A DNA stretch of 37,946 nucleotides from Verrucomicrobiota bacterium. Its GTDB lineage: Bacteria > Verrucomicrobiota > Verrucomicrobiia > Verrucomicrobiales > DEV007. Shown in pieces: positions 1 to 9,404 of the stretch (positions within the stretch are counted from its first letter, which is position 1; the number at the start of each line of letters is the position of its first letter). A program made the position numbers and the translations under genes. The notes beneath the pieces are model-generated. The model was not told the origin of the DNA. It made no database searches and saw only the letters and a program-made list of their open reading frames with translations. The stretch spans positions 155,182 through 193,127 of the forward strand of contig JAHDID010000006.1 in assembly GCA_020630975.1 (NCBI GenBank), read 5' to 3'.

Positions 1-1
1 C

Positions 2-1171
2 ATGAAATTCCTAGCTAAGGAAAACTGCGATGCTGTCTACATTTTCTCCGACTTCGAAGACTTTGTCGACGAGGAGCTCGCCCTAGAGCATGGTCGCTAC
101 CTCGCCCAGAGCAAAGTCCGAGCCTACATTCAGCCGGCTGCGCAGGAGTCCGAGTTTATCGACATCGTCGCCAAAAAGATCGCCAACCGCACCAAAGGAC
201 GCCAATTGCCGACGTTAGCCTCATTCCTAGGCAAAGAGGGCGGTGACGGACCCAAGCCGATCGCACCACCTCGTCCGACTGAGATGACCAATGTACCCGG
301 CACTGACTACGCCCGGCCTCGCGATGAGATCTATGGATCCGACTGGTGGATCGACAAACCCAACAAAGGCTGGCAGGAGATTCATCGTCTAGAAGAGCCC
401 GAATTCACCGCTGTCTTTTACGGTCCCGAAGCCCGCGCCTTCATCTATCTAAAGGACAACAAGGGCAAGTACATCCAGAGCCCCATTCAATTCGGCTATC
501 ACAGCCGTAAAGATGTGCCAGACTCACCTGACAATGCCTTTCGCTGGAGAAACCGCAAATTCCTCAGAAACGAAGAGCCTCCTTCATTCGATGGCAAGGA
601 GATCGTCTGGAAAATGGTTCTCGAAGATGAACTTAAATTCCGGGTACACTTATACCTCGGTCGCAAAGGCATGAATGCCACCTACGTCGCTGATCCACCT
701 ACCGATGGCACTTACGACCACCCTTATATTTACTTCCGCGTGCCGGCTCTGGCCAAAGAGCGTCAGGACAAATACTATGGCCCAGATCTACCGAAAGATG
801 GAATCACCCTCGATGAGGTCCGTCAGTATGCTCACCCTAACGAACTCGTCATCAACCTGCCTCGCCAAGAGCGCGATCGCTACGCGGACAGCTGGAAAAA
901 ACTAGGCTTCGAGCCTGGCTACAACACTCGGAAATTCGATGAGCTGATCACTTCTTTCCCTAGTGCTATCCGCGACATGAAGATCTCCGGTAAAAGCTTT
1001 GGCACACGCGTGGTCAATGCGCGCACGACCAGTTCCAAGATTCTGCTACACGGTGGAGCTTGGCGTGGGGATACCGAGCCTTGGGAGGCTTTCCACGCTC
1101 GCCTACGTCGTATCGAGGATAAGCGCACTCGCTTCACCAAGACCGAGGCGATCGAGATCTTTATCGAATAA
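2..1171 (+). CDS. C-terminal part of a VWA-like protein (5' truncated by window edge)
   Basis: The reading frame is open at the window edge, so the first ATG is probably internal and the real start lies upstream. The first 70 residues look like the last strands and helices of a von Willebrand factor A fold: a buried strand ending in YIFSDFED, then an amphipathic helix, a short strand and a closing helix. A Pro-rich linker follows at about residues 75-105. A roughly 280-residue C-terminal region rich in Trp, Tyr and Arg follows, which I do not recognise. The gene ends in TAA and is followed by a strong hairpin shared with the convergent oxidoreductase gene. The VWA assignment is an inference from the fold pattern, because the metal-binding DxSxS segment would lie outside the window. 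The function of the C-terminal region is unknown. Confidence 0.6.
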   Translation: MKFLAKENCDAVYIFSDFEDFVDEELALEHGRYLAQSKVRAYIQPAAQESEFIDIVAKKIANRTKGRQLPTLASFLGKEGGDGPKPIAPPRPTEMTNVPGTDYARPRDEIYGSDWWIDKPNKGWQEIHRLEEPEFTAVFYGPEARAFIYLKDNKGKYIQSPIQFGYHSRKDVPDSPDNAFRWRNRKFLRNEEPPSFDGKEIVWKMVLEDELKFRVHLYLGRKGMNATYVADPPTDGTYDHPYIYFRVPALAKERQDKYYGPDLPKDGITLDEVRQYAHPNELVINLPRQERDRYADSWKKLGFEPGYNTRKFDELITSFPSAIRDMKISGKSFGTRVVNARTTSSKILLHGGAWRGDTEPWEAFHARLRRIEDKRTRFTKTEAIEIFIE

Positions 1172-1230
1172 TGACAGGGGCCATGAGTGGCCCGAGTCAT
1201 CACATCTTATTCCTTTTACGATTCAAAACA

Positions 1231-1258
1231 AAATGGGCGGCATTTCTGCCGCCCATTT
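1231..1258. terminator. Bidirectional hairpin terminator between convergent genes
   Basis: A perfect 12-bp stem (1231-1242 with 1247-1258) closes a TTTC loop. It lies between the stop of the VWA-like gene on the plus strand and the stop of the oxidoreductase gene on the minus strand. On the minus strand the stem runs into a T-rich stretch (TTTTGTTTTG), as expected for an intrinsic terminator. On the plus strand the T-rich tail is weaker. Confidence 0.85.
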
Positions 1259-1291
1259 GCTTTAGTTGAAAGAACAATCTTCAAGCTCGCA

Positions 1292-2689
1292 CTACGCTTT
1301 CCACGGTAGTGGGCGCTTTCCAGGAATCGCCACATCGTAGATCCCTTCGCCATTCGGCAAGACGGGTGGCTCAGCATCCCAAGCGAACTCCTCTGGCAGC
1401 AGAGAGAAATTCGAAGCCACAGCTTCATCCCATTTCACATTCTGTCCGGTGTAGCTCGCCAGACGACCCAGCACTGCTGTGAAGGAGCTCTTCGCGCCGA
1501 AATAAGCGTCATTCTGCGGCTTATCATTCAAGATCGCATCATAGAGCTTATCGTGCTCCGCCTGCTTCGGATTCACCGCACCCGACCGAGGTTTACGATA
1601 TTGCCAGATCGGCTTGCCTTTCAGATCAGTCACCATGCCTTTACCCGGGTCCATGATACCCTCGGTACCGATGATCTCCTCACCGACTCGGCGCCACGTA
1701 CCCTTGGTCTGTCGCGCTTGGCTATTCATGATCACATTATTGTGCTCGGGACCATAGCGATACTCAATCCAGTGCGAATTGAAGATCTCGCCGATCTTGG
1801 GCGACTCATCAGTTCTAGAGCCAGTACCTTGCGCCGATATCGGGTTTCCACCCATGATCGGATCGCCACTGACGAACCAATTGATCACGTCCAAATTGTG
1901 CACGTGCTGCTCGGTATTGTGATCACCACTAAGCCACTGAAACTGCTGCCAGTTGCGCACCTGGAATTCCATCTCAGTCCAACCGGCCTGGCGCTCGATC
2001 GTCCATGGTCGCGAACCTACCCAGTAAGCCTGAGCCGAACGGATCTCACCGATCATCCCCTCTTGGTACTTGGCGTAGGACTGTAGGTAAGAGTCCTGAC
2101 AATGGCGCTGCAGTCCCACTACCACCTTCAGATTCTTTTGATCTGCCTCTTTTGCGGCTGCGATCACTTTATTAAAGCCCTCAGCATCGACACACACCGG
2201 CTTCTCCATGAACACATGCTTCCCTGCCTTCACCGCGTAGTCGAAGTGGATCGGGCGAAAACCCGGAGGTGTCGCGATACAGATCAGATCGGCCTGATCT
2301 ACGACATGCTTATACGCATCTAGCCCAGCAAACTGGCGACTCTCCGGCACATCGATTTGCTTTCCCTTACCCGCCTTCTCCAGATTTTTCTGGATCACCG
2401 GCAGTCCAGAGCCACGAGGGCCTGTGCCATCGATCTTGTCGGCAAACGCCTCTGCCACAGCCACCAGACGAGCACTGTCATTCGCATTCAGATTCTGGAT
2501 AATGGCACCCGAGTTTCGGCCACCACAGCCGATCATGCCCACCTTTATCTCATCGCTACCCGCCACATTGGCAAACAGCTCCACCGGCATCTGACTAGCA
2601 GCCGTAGCAGCACCAGCTGCAGCCGTCGTGCTCGCCACGAACCTGCGACGAGAAGTCAGTTTATCAGAAGTATGTTTGGAATCTTCCAT
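1292..2689 (-). CDS. Tat-exported Gfo/Idh/MocA-family oxidoreductase
   Basis: The product is a 465-residue NAD(P)-dependent dehydrogenase of the Gfo/Idh/MocA family, which acts mostly on sugars and sugar derivatives. The N-terminus has a twin-arginine signal (SRRRFVAS, residues 13-20) and an Ala-rich hydrophobic stretch, so the folded enzyme is probably exported with its cofactor. The Rossmann signature GCGGRN is at residues 54-59. The family EKP motif (HVFMEKPVCVD) lies near residue 160. The C-terminal alpha/beta domain completes the usual length of secreted PVC homologues. The ATG at 2689 has a purine-rich AGGAG directly in front of it with almost no spacer, and no better ATG occurs before the Tat motif. 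The substrate cannot be told from the sequence. The nearby glycosidase suggests carbohydrate use, but that is only inference. Confidence 0.92.
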   Translation of the reverse strand: MEDSKHTSDKLTSRRRFVASTTAAAGAATAASQMPVELFANVAGSDEIKVGMIGCGGRNSGAIIQNLNANDSARLVAVAEAFADKIDGTGPRGSGLPVIQKNLEKAGKGKQIDVPESRQFAGLDAYKHVVDQADLICIATPPGFRPIHFDYAVKAGKHVFMEKPVCVDAEGFNKVIAAAKEADQKNLKVVVGLQRHCQDSYLQSYAKYQEGMIGEIRSAQAYWVGSRPWTIERQAGWTEMEFQVRNWQQFQWLSGDHNTEQHVHNLDVINWFVSGDPIMGGNPISAQGTGSRTDESPKIGEIFNSHWIEYRYGPEHNNVIMNSQARQTKGTWRRVGEEIIGTEGIMDPGKGMVTDLKGKPIWQYRKPRSGAVNPKQAEHDKLYDAILNDKPQNDAYFGAKSSFTAVLGRLASYTGQNVKWDEAVASNFSLLPEEFAWDAEPPVLPNGEGIYDVAIPGKRPLPWKA

Positions 2690-2713
2690 CTCCTAGCGTC
2701 GCCCGCCCCGCCC

Positions 2714-2742
2714 TCACGGCCAACCTCTTTATCGGGCCGTGA
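2714..2742 (-). promoter_or_regulatory. Hairpin in the leader of the oxidoreductase gene
   Basis: An 8-bp perfect inverted repeat (TCACGGCC / GGCCGTGA) encloses 13 nt and lies 25 nt upstream of the oxidoreductase ATG. On the minus strand it would form a leader hairpin. It could be an operator, a leader structure or the terminator of the upstream 2854-3336 gene, although no T-run follows it. No known riboswitch is recognised. Confidence 0.3.
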
Positions 2743-2853
2743 ATGCGGCAGATACTGTGGGCAACAACCTTTAAGACTAAGCGACGACCTAAACATGCCC
2801 TCCACCCGGACCATTCGAGAGCAAATCGACCCGCTCTTCATCTGGGACTCGAT

Positions 2854-3336
2854 CTACTCTGGAGGCTCCGCCAACTCGATACGCGCTTGGCCAATACCCA
2901 GATTCTTCATCAAGTCGAGAAGAAGGTGGGCCTTCTTTCTCGGTGCCCACAACGCCCAGTACACTTTTTCACCATCTTCATTCGTATAGGCAGAGGCGGC
3001 GATCAGAGTATCATCAATCTTCAATTTATCCCGGTGGACCCTCAGCAGAATATCCTTGCTCAACCCTCCTAGGACCCAATAACCGATACCTGGATTAGGC
3101 AAATATATTAATCGCGACTCTTCAGCCGACTTCCTATCATTGTACACCGGAACATGATTACTAGATAGATCCTTCCAATACTTAGATGCCTGCTGGTTAG
3201 TTGACCAAGGAGTGAACACCCGGTCACGTCTATCAGCTAATTCCGGATCTAGTGAGCTCAACTCGATAAGATCACCAGCGAAGCACAAAGAAGAAAAGAA
3301 AACGGCTAAAAATAGAATAAAACTGAGACGATTCAT
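2854..3336 (-). CDS. Small exported protein of unknown function
   Basis: The chosen start gives a classical signal peptide: a short charged n-region, a 14-residue hydrophobic core (FILFLAVFFSSLCF) and an A-G-D cleavage area. The same frame is open for 18 more codons to an ATG at 3390 and includes another ATG at 3348, but these only add residues before the signal peptide. No start has a clear ribosome binding site. The mature part is about 140 residues and rich in charged and aromatic residues, with a YWALWAPRKKA segment. I do not recognise a family. The gene lies upstream of the oxidoreductase on the same strand, with a 164-bp gap that contains a hairpin, so co-transcription is possible but not shown. 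Confidence 0.65.
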   Translation of the reverse strand: MNRLSFILFLAVFFSSLCFAGDLIELSSLDPELADRRDRVFTPWSTNQQASKYWKDLSSNHVPVYNDRKSAEESRLIYLPNPGIGYWVLGGLSKDILLRVHRDKLKIDDTLIAASAYTNEDGEKVYWALWAPRKKAHLLLDLMKNLGIGQARIELAEPPE

Positions 3337-3390
3337 CGGGATGATCATTGCTAAATGACTGGCACTAGTAAAGTTAGTAAACGTCTCCAA

Positions 3391-3691
3391 AGAAGGTTAA
3401 ATCATTCCAAAGGTTTTGTGAAGACCATAGCCGACGAGTGGTGAAAAGCCGCCTGCCATGCCCTTAAATTGACGAAATTCAGCTATGGTTGCCAATCACT
3501 CTTAAAAAATCAATCAAGCATTGGGATATGATGCCACTACAGTAGATCTGAGATGCCTCGGCTAGCATGTCCAGCAAGCCACCACCCAGCAAGCGTTCCA
3601 TAGCACAATGGCAGCGTAAAATGAGGGGCGTTCGGTCAAATCTCAGCAGAGAATAGCTTGTAATAGAGCGTAGAGCTCATTAGTTTCGTGC
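3391..3691. other. Intergenic region without recognised genes
   Basis: This 300-base stretch separates two divergently transcribed genes for exported proteins, so it should hold both promoters. I see no ORF, repeat, RNA gene or convincing promoter boxes in it. Confidence 0.5.
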
Positions 3692-4282
3692 ATGACATTA
3701 AGACCTGCTTTCGGCAGTATCTTGCTCTCCTGGTGCACGTTCACCTTGACAGCGTGTAACGACAACAGGAATACAGCCGAGAACCGAGAATCTGCTAATA
3801 AGGAAACAAGCCAACAAGCGAGCCGAAGCCTATCGGCTGAGCAAGTGGCTGAAGCCCTCGGCTACGGCTGGTCGGTGATCACATTGCCCGAGACTAAGCC
3901 GGGAGAATTGTTAGAGGTCGGACCAATTATCGAGTTTGGCGATGGCTCCGAAACGATCGAATACGGGAGCCTCCAAGGCGTCAAAGGTGGGAGCCGAGTG
4001 GACTACTTCCTAAAGCCAGAGGAAGATTCAATCGACTGTGTGATTCGCACCCAGAAAAATAGTGGCATTTTAAAATTGGAGCAAAAAATACAGTATGATG
4101 AATTAGCTGATACCGACACCTTAGTGACGCTAAACGGAGTTTATGACTATGATCAAAATATCCACAACCTAAAATACTCAAGAAAGTCCGATGCCCCGAT
4201 CGGTAGTCACAAGCCACTGCTGCCCCATGAGTTTGGCGTGCGACTGAGCGTCAAATCATTCACTCGAAGCGACACTCAGTAA
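3692..4282 (+). CDS. Putative lipoprotein of unknown function
   Basis: The 196-residue product begins with a hydrophobic signal ending in the lipobox-like LTAC. Cys22 would be lipidated and anchor the protein in a membrane. A Glu/Asn/Ser-rich tether follows (about residues 23-50), then a compact domain of about 140 residues with alternating beta-strand patterns. I do not recognise a family. The gene is on the same strand as the glycosidase that begins 70 bp downstream, so the two may be co-transcribed. Confidence 0.65.
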   Translation: MTLRPAFGSILLSWCTFTLTACNDNRNTAENRESANKETSQQASRSLSAEQVAEALGYGWSVITLPETKPGELLEVGPIIEFGDGSETIEYGSLQGVKGGSRVDYFLKPEEDSIDCVIRTQKNSGILKLEQKIQYDELADTDTLVTLNGVYDYDQNIHNLKYSRKSDAPIGSHKPLLPHEFGVRLSVKSFTRSDTQ

Positions 4283-4352
4283 GTGGGATTAAATTGAACA
4301 ATAAATCATTCCTGAGCGCACCTCGCGCCCTTTTCGAACACTCCACCTACCT

Positions 4353-5477
4353 ATGAAAAAAATTCCAACGCTTCGCTGGGCGTGCTTCCAGGTTACTAGA
4401 CTGAGTCTGTTACTTTTAGGTACGCCCCTATTGCCAACCGCATACTTGCCAGCACAAGAATCACTAAACATCAACTCAGAGACACTAAGAGAGTGGTCCG
4501 CTCCTTATCGAGCCTGGCATTACCACGCTGACTATATCATTCCAGCCAATCCTAATATCAAAGGTTTTGAGGATGTCATCTCGATCGATGTCCCCACCGT
4601 ATTCAAACTGCCAGGAGACGAAAAATGGTACATGACATTCATCGGCTTCAATGGTCGTGGCTACCAGTCCTTTGTGACCGAAAGCGACGACTTGCTGAAT
4701 TGGGGAAATGCGCGCCTGGCTATGGGCTTTGGCAAGAAGGGTGAGTTTGACTATGGCGGCTGTGTTCTGGGAGCCTACCTCTACGAGGATTATGATATCA
4801 AGTCTTCGCGAACGCTGAAGAAACGCGACGGCAAATACTGGTCGCTCTACGGGGCGTATGCTAAGCAAGGTGGCTACGAACTAGATCCTGGTTACGAAGG
4901 AGTGGCCAGCAGTCAAAACGGCCTACAATGGACCCGAGCCAAGAAAGACTACATCCTCTCCATCCATGAGCCAGATGTCGGTGATTGGGAAAAAGACTGC
5001 ATCTATCAGCCTTGGTTGGTCGAGCATGATGGACAGTTTTACAACTTCTACAACGCAAAAAAAATGCCCGAATGGGTCGAACAGATCGGACTCGCCACCT
5101 CAAGTAATCTCTTGGACTGGAAGCGCCACACCGAAAACCCGGTATTAAGAGTACGCCCACGGGGATACGATTCCCAATTCTGTGCCGACGGAAAAGTGTT
5201 TCGCGATGGCGACCATTGGGTGATGTTTTACTTTGGCGTTAGCAAAGGCCATGCCCATATCATGGCGGCCTTCTCCCGCGACCTCAAACATTGGGTGGCG
5301 GATCCAGAGCCGCTCTACAAAGCAGGCGGCAATCCATCTGGCCTAGATAAAAAACACGCCCACAAGATTTCGCTAGTTTGGAATCCCGAGAACGAGACCT
5401 ACTACATGTTCTACAACGCGGTTGGAAATAAAGGCAGAGGCATCGGCTTAATCACAAGCAAACCACTACGGCGATAG
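4353..5477 (+). CDS. Secreted five-bladed beta-propeller glycosidase (GH43/GH32-like)
   Basis: The 374-residue product has a basic n-region and a long hydrophobic signal peptide ending near LPAQES. The mature part shows the repeated blade pattern of GH43/GH32/GH130-type propellers: strands such as KWYMTFIGFN, QFYNFYNAKK, HWVMFYFGVSK and TYYMFYNAVGN, each followed by phrases like DLLNWG, LLDWKRH and DLKHWV. Acidic residues in the segment after FEDVISIDVPTVF and in HEPDVGDWEKDC are candidates for the catalytic pair. The family and substrate cannot be fixed by eye. The enzyme probably releases or trims sugars from polysaccharide outside the cytoplasm, which would suit the secreted oxidoreductase nearby. 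It converges with the kinase gene. Confidence 0.75.
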   Translation: MKKIPTLRWACFQVTRLSLLLLGTPLLPTAYLPAQESLNINSETLREWSAPYRAWHYHADYIIPANPNIKGFEDVISIDVPTVFKLPGDEKWYMTFIGFNGRGYQSFVTESDDLLNWGNARLAMGFGKKGEFDYGGCVLGAYLYEDYDIKSSRTLKKRDGKYWSLYGAYAKQGGYELDPGYEGVASSQNGLQWTRAKKDYILSIHEPDVGDWEKDCIYQPWLVEHDGQFYNFYNAKKMPEWVEQIGLATSSNLLDWKRHTENPVLRVRPRGYDSQFCADGKVFRDGDHWVMFYFGVSKGHAHIMAAFSRDLKHWVADPEPLYKAGGNPSGLDKKHAHKISLVWNPENETYYMFYNAVGNKGRGIGLITSKPLRR

Positions 5478-5555
5478 ATTAACCAAAACGGCTCCTTGTT
5501 CGGGCCGAACTCCCGCACTACGCTACACAATCTGTGAAGATTTCATTTAAGCCCT

Positions 5556-8500
5556 TCAAGGTGCATAGTCATCAGGTATCAGCTGAAATGCCTCCTCCAC
5601 TCGCTCAGTAGGCCACTCGATAATGGCTACTAGAAAATTCTCTGCACCGAACTGATCCCAACCTCCAAATCGCGCCGCCTCTGGTTGATCAAGTGCTACC
5701 TTAGCGACTAGCCAATTACCATCTACCATGCGGCTGACCTTCTGCGGTTCGTACCACTTACGATACTCAGATTTCTCTCCTGACAGCCACTGCACATCGC
5801 CGTCGACGATGCGTCCACCGAGAAAGACGCTGCGCTGGTTACTTTTTCGAAAGTAGCCAAGATTCCTTTTCAACAGCAGGCGCAGTACTTGGTCTTGCTC
5901 CTCCTCAGTCGTTATAGTCGCCAGATGGCCTCCTACCATTTTACTGAATGAACTGATACCCGCAGCACTCTTTGGCAAGGCGACAAAGGCGTAGTATCGG
6001 CCACCGTAGTTCTGACGATCGATGACACACTCGCCCAGGTAGCCAGACCCATCTCTTAGATAGACATCGACACTTTTCTGCAGATAGGTGGACCATGGTC
6101 CCAGCTCAGTGTAGGCAGGGTGGGTTTCGATGATTTTCTGCACGCGAGCTAGCTCCTGGCGCATGGCCTTAGCATCGTCAAAGACTGCCGATAGAAATAG
6201 TCTGGGTGTGAGGAGTAACGGGGGCAAAGAATTGTTTATCTGGATCGACTCTAGGGCTGGGAAATGCCTCGGCTCCGGAAAAAATCGAGGGTGCCCGCCA
6301 TGCACTTTCAATCGCTCTAGTTGGTCCATCGGCGGCAGGCAGCTAACGGGGTATCCTTGGGTCGAGTAGTTCTCCTCTTGCACAAGCTCCCGCACCCTCA
6401 TCTGGCCAAGCGGCTCGACACCATCAAGATTCGACACTCCGGCAACCCGTAGGTAGTCAAGACTGGCTCCTATTAGCGGACTCAGCGAATCCACTCCCGA
6501 GCCATACAGATTTAACCTCTTTAGCCGGGTGATTGGGATATGCTGAGAAGAAAATGGCTTTTCGACGATTAGGTCTAGCTCTTCCAATGGTAGAGTTTTC
6601 AGTACCTCTGGATTGCTGACTTCATTGCGATAGATCGGCAGCTGTAGCTTTTTCATCGGCATCCCTCGGAATACACTGATATCCATAGTGCCTTCGATAT
6701 CCTCATGGTTGGCGATAGGTAACACTAGAGACTCCAGTGGACAGCCTCGGATGTGCTGTAGCTCATCAAAGTGCACAGGCTTGATCTGGAGGTGTTTTAG
6801 CTGACGCAGACTAGCCAAGGCCGAGAAATCCTCGATTGGTACAGCACCATGTATTCGCAGCTCTTCAATAGGCAAGTCCCGCAGGGACTCTAGATCTGTG
6901 ATCTTTACGGCATGAGACAAAAGCACCTTTCGTATAGAGGTAGAGCCCCTCAGAGGTGATAGATCGCTGATCGGCCCATCGAGAGATAGTTCGTGAAATG
7001 GGATACCCTTTAGCGGCTTGATATCGGTCACCGCATTTTTTCCAGATGTGTAAAAATATAGCGGCCGAGTGGCACCAAACATCACTCCATAGTTGGCCTC
7101 GCCAGCACCAGCTGCCTCATAGGCATTCTGGATAGACTGCCGATAGGCTTTGTAGCGTTCTTGTTCATTCTGGAGAAACTGCGCCGCTATCTCAGGATAG
7201 CCGAGATCCATGAAGCCCTGTGCAACTTGACTGTAGTCAGGTTCATCAGAGTTCAGTTGCTCGACTAGCCGATCCAGTTCAGGTCTGTCGGTCTGAGTCG
7301 ATAGCCTATCCAGCGGCTGTGGGTCGAAATCACCAGTCACCATGCTACGTGCGACCGCCTGCTGCAGCCGAGCACTATCGTCATCGGGCATATAGTCGAG
7401 TACGGTACTCGCTACCGATGCCGCCTCGGAGTAATCACCCGAGCGAATCAGATCGCGCGATATCTTTAGTAGCGCCGGAGCAGCAGTCTGACGCTCGGCT
7501 GCACGAGCTTTTTGTTCCTCTCGGAGCATTGCTAAACTCGATGTGGCTTCATTTTTAGCGGCGGTGGTCATCGTCAGAGCCACGGCTGCGCCTGCAAAGA
7601 GAGTGACCAATGCAGCAGCCACCGTCAGACAGATAGCTTTATTTCGCGAGACGAATAGGACTGCCTCGCGGACAAAACCTGCATTTTCCGCACTGGTGGA
7701 AAAGCCATTCAGGTATGCCTCGATATCAGTATTCAGCTCTGCTACCTGCCGATATCGTAAACTGGGGGATTTCTGCATCGCCTTCATCGCCACAGCCGCC
7801 AGCGAATCAGGGATCTTGCCATCGGCGAAGTGGGGGCGCTCGGGAAATGTCTCTTCCGCACTCTTCACACCGGAGATCTGGCGCAGATCTACCAGCTGCA
7901 CGGTCTCGGCCTTGCCGAGTACTTCGTAGAGCGTGCTGCCCGTGTACGGTGGGCGTAGCGCGAGGATTTCGTAAAGTATCGCCCCTAGGGCAAAGATATC
8001 CGTGCTCTCGCTGATCTGGTCGGTCTGGCCTGCCGCCTGCTCGGGAGCCATATATTGCGGCGAGCCGCAGATCGATCCTGCTAGGGTGACGAGCTCGGAC
8101 TGCCCATCGTCGTGCCGGATCGAAGAGACAAAAGCCTCTTCATCCTGAAATCCCCGATCCGGCATACCTTTTACCTTGGCGATGCCCCAGTCGAGCACCA
8201 GAACTTCGCCATAAGCTCCGAGCATGATATTCTCCGGCTTCAGATCGCGGTGAATGACGCCCTTCGAATGCGCAAAGGCGACGGCATCGCAGACTTGTAA
8301 GAAGACTCGCAGGAGTTTGGGTAGCGGCCAGGTCTCTAGGTAATGAGCATCCTTGGCGCGGATCGCCCCTAGGACATCACGCAAATTATCCCCAACGATC
8401 TTCTTCATCGAGTAATAGACCTGGCCATTCTGATCCAACCCTAGATCATAGACTGGTACGATCGATGGATGCTCGAGCTGTCCGGTCACCTGAGCCTCCT

Positions 8501-8912
8501 CGACAAACCGGAGAACAGTGCCAGTGTCGACTTCCCCTGCATTTAGCAATCGCTTGATCGCCACCTGCCGGCGGATATTCACATCTAGAGCCAGCAGAAT
8601 AGCCCCCATACCACCCCGCGCGAGCTCCTCGCCCATCTGGTAGCGTGTGGCGGTATCTACAGCTGCCAGTGTCGTGGTTGACGAAAGATCTTCTAGATCA
8701 ACCACTGACACACCATCAGCCCCCAGCGTTTGGAGATAGTTCGCCAGAGTCTGCTCAGAGCCACTGATCGCCCGTGTCGCAACCGCCTCGATCTCCATTT
8801 CAGGCAGCAACACATTTTGCTCACAGCTAGGGCACTGCACCTCCATACCAGCATACTGGTCCGAAGCCGAGAGTTTTTGGCCACAGCCTTCATGAGGACA
8901 GATCACTTTCAT
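5556..8912 (-). CDS. Membrane Ser/Thr protein kinase with zinc ribbon, repeat region and C-type-lectin-like domain
   Basis: The ATG at 8912 is preferred over an in-frame TTG two codons upstream. Domains in order: a zinc ribbon (C5, C10, C27, C30); a Hanks-type kinase domain at about residues 85-390 with a GEELARGGMG loop, VAIKRL lysine, HRDLKPEN catalytic loop, DWG in place of DFG, and SPQYMAPEQ activation segment; one transmembrane segment at about 425-447 (LTVAAALVTLFAGAAVALTM); a helical region with TPR-like phrases; a leucine-rich-repeat-like region at about 630-890; and a C-terminal domain with the C-type lectin pattern (GGHLATITTEEEQD, then FLGGRI, then VAIIEWP). The kinase is cytoplasmic and the repeats and lectin-like domain would be outside the inner membrane. 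This suggests a receptor kinase, but ligand and targets are unknown. Confidence 0.9.
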   Translation of the reverse strand: MKVICPHEGCGQKLSASDQYAGMEVQCPSCEQNVLLPEMEIEAVATRAISGSEQTLANYLQTLGADGVSVVDLEDLSSTTTLAAVDTATRYQMGEELARGGMGAILLALDVNIRRQVAIKRLLNAGEVDTGTVLRFVEEAQVTGQLEHPSIVPVYDLGLDQNGQVYYSMKKIVGDNLRDVLGAIRAKDAHYLETWPLPKLLRVFLQVCDAVAFAHSKGVIHRDLKPENIMLGAYGEVLVLDWGIAKVKGMPDRGFQDEEAFVSSIRHDDGQSELVTLAGSICGSPQYMAPEQAAGQTDQISESTDIFALGAILYEILALRPPYTGSTLYEVLGKAETVQLVDLRQISGVKSAEETFPERPHFADGKIPDSLAAVAMKAMQKSPSLRYRQVAELNTDIEAYLNGFSTSAENAGFVREAVLFVSRNKAICLTVAAALVTLFAGAAVALTMTTAAKNEATSSLAMLREEQKARAAERQTAAPALLKISRDLIRSGDYSEAASVASTVLDYMPDDDSARLQQAVARSMVTGDFDPQPLDRLSTQTDRPELDRLVEQLNSDEPDYSQVAQGFMDLGYPEIAAQFLQNEQERYKAYRQSIQNAYEAAGAGEANYGVMFGATRPLYFYTSGKNAVTDIKPLKGIPFHELSLDGPISDLSPLRGSTSIRKVLLSHAVKITDLESLRDLPIEELRIHGAVPIEDFSALASLRQLKHLQIKPVHFDELQHIRGCPLESLVLPIANHEDIEGTMDISVFRGMPMKKLQLPIYRNEVSNPEVLKTLPLEELDLIVEKPFSSQHIPITRLKRLNLYGSGVDSLSPLIGASLDYLRVAGVSNLDGVEPLGQMRVRELVQEENYSTQGYPVSCLPPMDQLERLKVHGGHPRFFPEPRHFPALESIQINNSLPPLLLTPRLFLSAVFDDAKAMRQELARVQKIIETHPAYTELGPWSTYLQKSVDVYLRDGSGYLGECVIDRQNYGGRYYAFVALPKSAAGISSFSKMVGGHLATITTEEEQDQVLRLLLKRNLGYFRKSNQRSVFLGGRIVDGDVQWLSGEKSEYRKWYEPQKVSRMVDGNWLVAKVALDQPEAARFGGWDQFGAENFLVAIIEWPTERVEEAFQLIPDDYAP

Positions 8913-9404
8913 TGCCAATCTACAGTCTAGAAACTTGTCGGAAGAAGGGAGGAAGAGTTTTGTGATTAAACCAAAGAACGTCCGATAAAACGAGTTAATT
9001 CCCGAAATTTACTCATTCAATTCCTAACCGCCCACAGCTGAAAATTTACACGCCTAAGCGCTAACCGACCAAAAAAGCGAACTGATCAAGCTTAACACGA
9101 TCTTCAACAGGGCGCCCTAAGCAAGGCTGTCGAGGGCATCGTACCAACGAGGATCATTACGAATCTTATCAACCAAAATCAATTGATAAGGGGAAGGATT
9201 TCCTTTGGGATCTTTACCAGCATCCAAGTCCCGCACAAACTCTAAAGAACTTACGATAGAGCAAGGCCAAGGGCTATTTCTGCACCAACATCCCCACCCC
9301 CTGCACCGGCCACGGCTATTATGGTTAGGCAACAAGAAGCCAAACAATCCGAACAGGTCAACATCCCCAAGTTGAGCAGCTGCGCACAGGGCAAAAAACT
9401 GATT
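8913..9404. other. Intergenic stretch with little coding potential
   Basis: The segment upstream of the kinase gene is AT-rich and should hold its promoter. The middle contains the short doubtful ORF described at 9117-9347. I see no repeat, RNA gene or clear terminator here. Confidence 0.4.
9117..9347 (-). pseudogene. Possible C-terminal gene remnant
   Basis: This frame can start only at a TTG. Its last 43 residues look like ordinary protein (VDKIRNDPRWYDALDSLA at the end), while the first 30 are Cys/Trp/Arg-rich and unlike a coding start. It may be the surviving tail of a lost gene. It lies directly downstream of the helical-repeat gene on the same strand. I do not recognise the family, and it may be a chance ORF. 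Confidence 0.25.

Noticed and set aside
5478-5555. Terminator between the glycosidase and kinase genes (GTTCGGGCCGAAC)
   Set aside because: The palindrome has only one central base, so it cannot form a normal hairpin loop at full length, and no T-run follows.
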